A stretch of 64,000 bases of DNA, taken from JAPOUP01 sp965203255. Lineage in GTDB: Bacteria; Pseudomonadota; Alphaproteobacteria; Rhodobacterales; Rhodobacteraceae. Below the pieces are notes generated by a model that worked only from the letters and a program-made list of their open reading frames with translations, was not told where the DNA came from and searched no databases. The position numbers were made by a program, and so were the translations under genes. The stretch covers positions 5,022,001 to 5,086,000 of the forward strand of contig OZ241882.1 in NCBI GenBank assembly GCA_965203255.1. Direction: 5' to 3'. Shown here one piece after another: positions 62,089 through 64,000 of the stretch. The first letter of the stretch is position 1. Each line of letters begins with the position of its first letter.

Positions 62089-63261
62089 TCAGACGACCTC
62101 GGACATGTCAGTGTCATAGATTGCAGGCCAGCCCATGATACTGCGACCCTTCGGAATCTCCGAAACGTGCTGGACCATACTATTGCCAATCGCCTTCCCA
62201 AGCTCGACGGGCACGGCGTTTCCGATGAGACGCCCGGCCGTCTTCCTGCCGATGGGAGTGTTTTCTGGAACGAACCGGTAGTTTTTCGGAAAGCTCTGGA
62301 GAATCGCTCCTTCGCGTAATGAAATCGCGCGGTCCTGGTCTGGATGCCCGAATCGCCCGTTTCCAAATCCATAGAATTGTGTCGTAACAGTGGGGGATGG
62401 CTCAGTCCAAACCATCCGGCCGTAGACACTTGGATAAGACTTGCCCGCCTTCTTCAGATGACAGGTGGCCTGAAGACGCCTTTCCCAGTCACGCCAGGTT
62501 CCGCTAGGGCGAGACGCCCGGACGCGTTCAAGATTCAGCGGGGACAACCTGCACGCTTGATGGAGCGGATCGCTTTTGTGGATCTCGCCTGCCGTGATGG
62601 CCGGAAGAGCACCGATAGCCTGCCTAACCGTAATTCGACGGGTATCCGGGGTCGTCGGACGCGTGAGCCGGATTGGACCCAGAACAGACGCCAGGAGTAC
62701 CAACCGCTTGCGCTGATGCGGTACGCCGTAGTCGGCGCAATTGACCACATCATGAAAAACATGAAAGCCATCTTCTTCCAAGGCCGCTACGAAATCTGCG
62801 AACAGCGGTTCACGGGCTAGGAGGGGAACGTTCTCCATTGTTACGAGATGCGGACGGGCTTGCATAACGAGGTGCTGGAACTCTGAAAGCAGGTTCCAGC
62901 GTTCATCGGTTTGACTGGATCGTCCCTGACTGTATGTCGAGAACGGTTGGCATGGCGCGCATCCCGCCAGTAGTTTGAGTTGAGTGTTGCCGAAAGCGGC
63001 TCGCAATTCCTGAGCCGTGACATCCTTGACAGACTTCTTTAGGAAGTTTGCGCGGTTGTTCACTTTGTACGGATACTCACAGGCCGGATCGTTGTCTATA
63101 CCCAGAGCCATGCCAATACCTGCATCCTCCAGACCCCTCGTGAGCCCACCTACTCCGCAAAAGACATCAACTCCGCGAATCCGGGGCACAGACAGGCATC
63201 TCTCCAACGTCGTTGTCTCAATTTTCCGAACACCTTGAGAGCTATGTTGCTGGATAACCAT
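62089..63261 (-). CDS. dcm: DNA (cytosine-5)-methyltransferase
   Basis: 390 residues. Motif I VDVFCGVGGLTRGLEDAGI, motif IV with catalytic Cys GCAPCQPFSTYS, motif VI ENVP, motif VIII HQRKRLVLLAS, and motif X GNAVPVELGKAIG. The target-recognition region (SYPSVYGRMVWTEPSPTVTTQF nearby) is short, as in single-specificity enzymes. No restriction endonuclease was found nearby, so it may be an orphan methyltransferase. AAGGG lies 7 bases before the ATG. Overlaps an upstream frame by TGATG. Confidence 0.93.
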   Translation of the reverse strand: MVIQQHSSQGVRKIETTTLERCLSVPRIRGVDVFCGVGGLTRGLEDAGIGMALGIDNDPACEYPYKVNNRANFLKKSVKDVTAQELRAAFGNTQLKLLAGCAPCQPFSTYSQGRSSQTDERWNLLSEFQHLVMQARPHLVTMENVPLLAREPLFADFVAALEEDGFHVFHDVVNCADYGVPHQRKRLVLLASVLGPIRLTRPTTPDTRRITVRQAIGALPAITAGEIHKSDPLHQACRLSPLNLERVRASRPSGTWRDWERRLQATCHLKKAGKSYPSVYGRMVWTEPSPTVTTQFYGFGNGRFGHPDQDRAISLREGAILQSFPKNYRFVPENTPIGRKTAGRLIGNAVPVELGKAIGNSMVQHVSEIPKGRSIMGWPAIYDTDMSEVV

Positions 63262-63572
63262 CAGGCTACCCTTCGCATACCGTCTTCTCGGTGCGTATGC
63301 CAGCCAACGGCACCGTCTACCGATATGGGCGCGCCGGTCTCCGACCTCGCCGATAATGATGCTACCGTCGAGGCATCCCGTCTGTCACGTCTGGCCGTTT
63401 CAGGGTATGGCGCTGGGTAGTCGCCAAGTTCTATACTTCGTTGTGGCACATGTTCAGAAATTGGTACAGACCCGCGTAGGTGATAAATCTCCCCGGTCTT
63501 TCTGAAACGGTCGACGCGCTTCGTCGCGAGGCGCTGCACATCCAAAGTTGATCGACTGGTGAGTAAATCCAT
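63261..63572 (-). CDS. Uncertain small ORF coupled to dcm
   Basis: 103 codons ending TGA that overlaps the dcm ATG as TGATG, a coupling arrangement. The first half (VQRLATKRVDRFRKTGEIYHLRGSVPI) looks somewhat protein-like; the second half is rich in Arg/Ser and not. No Vsr or endonuclease motif is visible. It could be an unknown partner gene or chance. Confidence 0.25.
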   Translation of the reverse strand: MDLLTSRSTLDVQRLATKRVDRFRKTGEIYHLRGSVPISEHVPQRSIELGDYPAPYPETARRDRRDASTVASLSARSETGAPISVDGAVGWHTHREDGMRRVA

Positions 63573-63872
63573 CCAGGGTCAGTCCTTGGCTTTCTTTGGA
63601 AGAATTTCATACACTGTCCGCCTATGTTCGCTTCGCGTCCTGTCCATGCGGATTCTCCGTTTGCGATCTTGATTCGGTCCATCCTTGATTGGTTGATGAC
63701 ATTACCGGACACTGGTTCGTGTGCGGTACGGGCGGGCAAATTCCGACGGACCGCGAAGAATGGAAGGCGAATGAACAGCTGACGGACACAGAGGAACTCA
63801 AGCCTCTTACCTTGGCGGTTAGGATCGTGCTAACCCGCGACAAAACCGGAATTCGCACTCGAAAGGCATCCA

Positions 63873-64000
63873 ATGGACTACGATCAAGACAACATATTCG
63901 CCAAGATCCTTCGCGGAGAGATTCCGTCAATTAAGCTATATGAAGACGATGAGACCTTTGCGTTCATGGATATAATGCCCCGGGCTGACGGGCATCATCT
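63873..64000 (+). CDS. HIT-family hydrolase, N-terminal part (runs off window)
   Basis: The first 42 codons of a histidine-triad protein: DNIFAKILRGEIPSIKLYED, then DETFAFMDIMPRADGHH. The catalytic HxHxH lies beyond the window edge. AAAGG is 7 bases upstream of the ATG. HIT proteins hydrolyse nucleoside phosphoramidates or dinucleotides. Direction is away from dcm. Confidence 0.88.
   Translation, partial: MDYDQDNIFAKILRGEIPSIKLYEDDETFAFMDIMPRADGHH

Overview
The window is 64 kb of an alphaproteobacterial chromosome. Gene content and order suggest a Rhodobacterales-like lineage: phaZ<>phaC-phaP-phaR, a DUF6476 gene divergent from rluD followed by rpoH, pcm-tolC-DUF2497, a small membrane protein often mis-named CobQ, and a DUF6280-like protein beside efp. 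That placement is inference from family knowledge; no 16S gene is present. Most of the window is housekeeping DNA. It is interrupted by a repeat-rich stretch at 3.2-5.7 kb and an accessory island at about 24.2-35.6 kb.

Left part (1-24 kb): partial aspartate aminotransferase, an XRE regulator overlapping sdhE, a VWA protein and glyoxalase I. A RelBE-type toxin-antitoxin pair follows, with a third coupled HTH-like gene. Then thyX downstream of an interspersed repeat, a YHS protein, a cold-shock protein and an ArsC-like protein. A four-gene bufferin (copper-responsive RiPP) operon bufA-bufB-bufC-doxX comes next. After it are thrS, a hydrolase/VOC/SDR run, the polyhydroxyalkanoate cluster with recognisable PhaR-box candidates, rluD and rpoH.

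Accessory island (24.2-35.6 kb): it lies between rpoH and tRNA-Cys(GCA) and is bracketed by two inverted copies of a ~200-bp repeat (R2). Inside is a decayed defence-type locus: the C-terminal part of a DUF1156 DNA methylase, an intact AlbA_2/ATPase-like gene, and a Swt1-HEPN/DUF499 ATPase gene. The ATPase gene is broken first by an interspersed repeat (R1) that replaced a linker and then by an IS1595-family element with perfect 8-bp target duplications. Four insertion sequences of four families (IS30, IS1595, IS630, IS5) crowd the island. The IS630 and IS5 copies abut and share one TA dinucleotide.

Right part (36-64 kb): pcm, tolC, DUF2497, an SPFH-domain protein, cobyric acid synthase, efp, ygfZ, a glycosyltransferase, an MsbA-like ABC exporter, a glyoxylate-type aminotransferase, a long valS, and DUF3572. 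Next is a MarR-rdhA pair encoding a catabolic, self-sufficient reductive dehalogenase (corrinoid + 2x[4Fe-4S] + FMN/[2Fe-2S] reductase fusion). It is followed by a HAD phosphatase, a non-pyrrolysine MttB-family methyltransferase, a C5-cytosine methyltransferase and a partial HIT protein. RdhA and MttB proteins both work with corrinoids, which fits the presence of cobQ.

Limits: all calls are by eye, without searches. Exact ends of R1, R2 and IS30 and several start codons are estimates. Stretches marked as empty mean that no gene was recognised.
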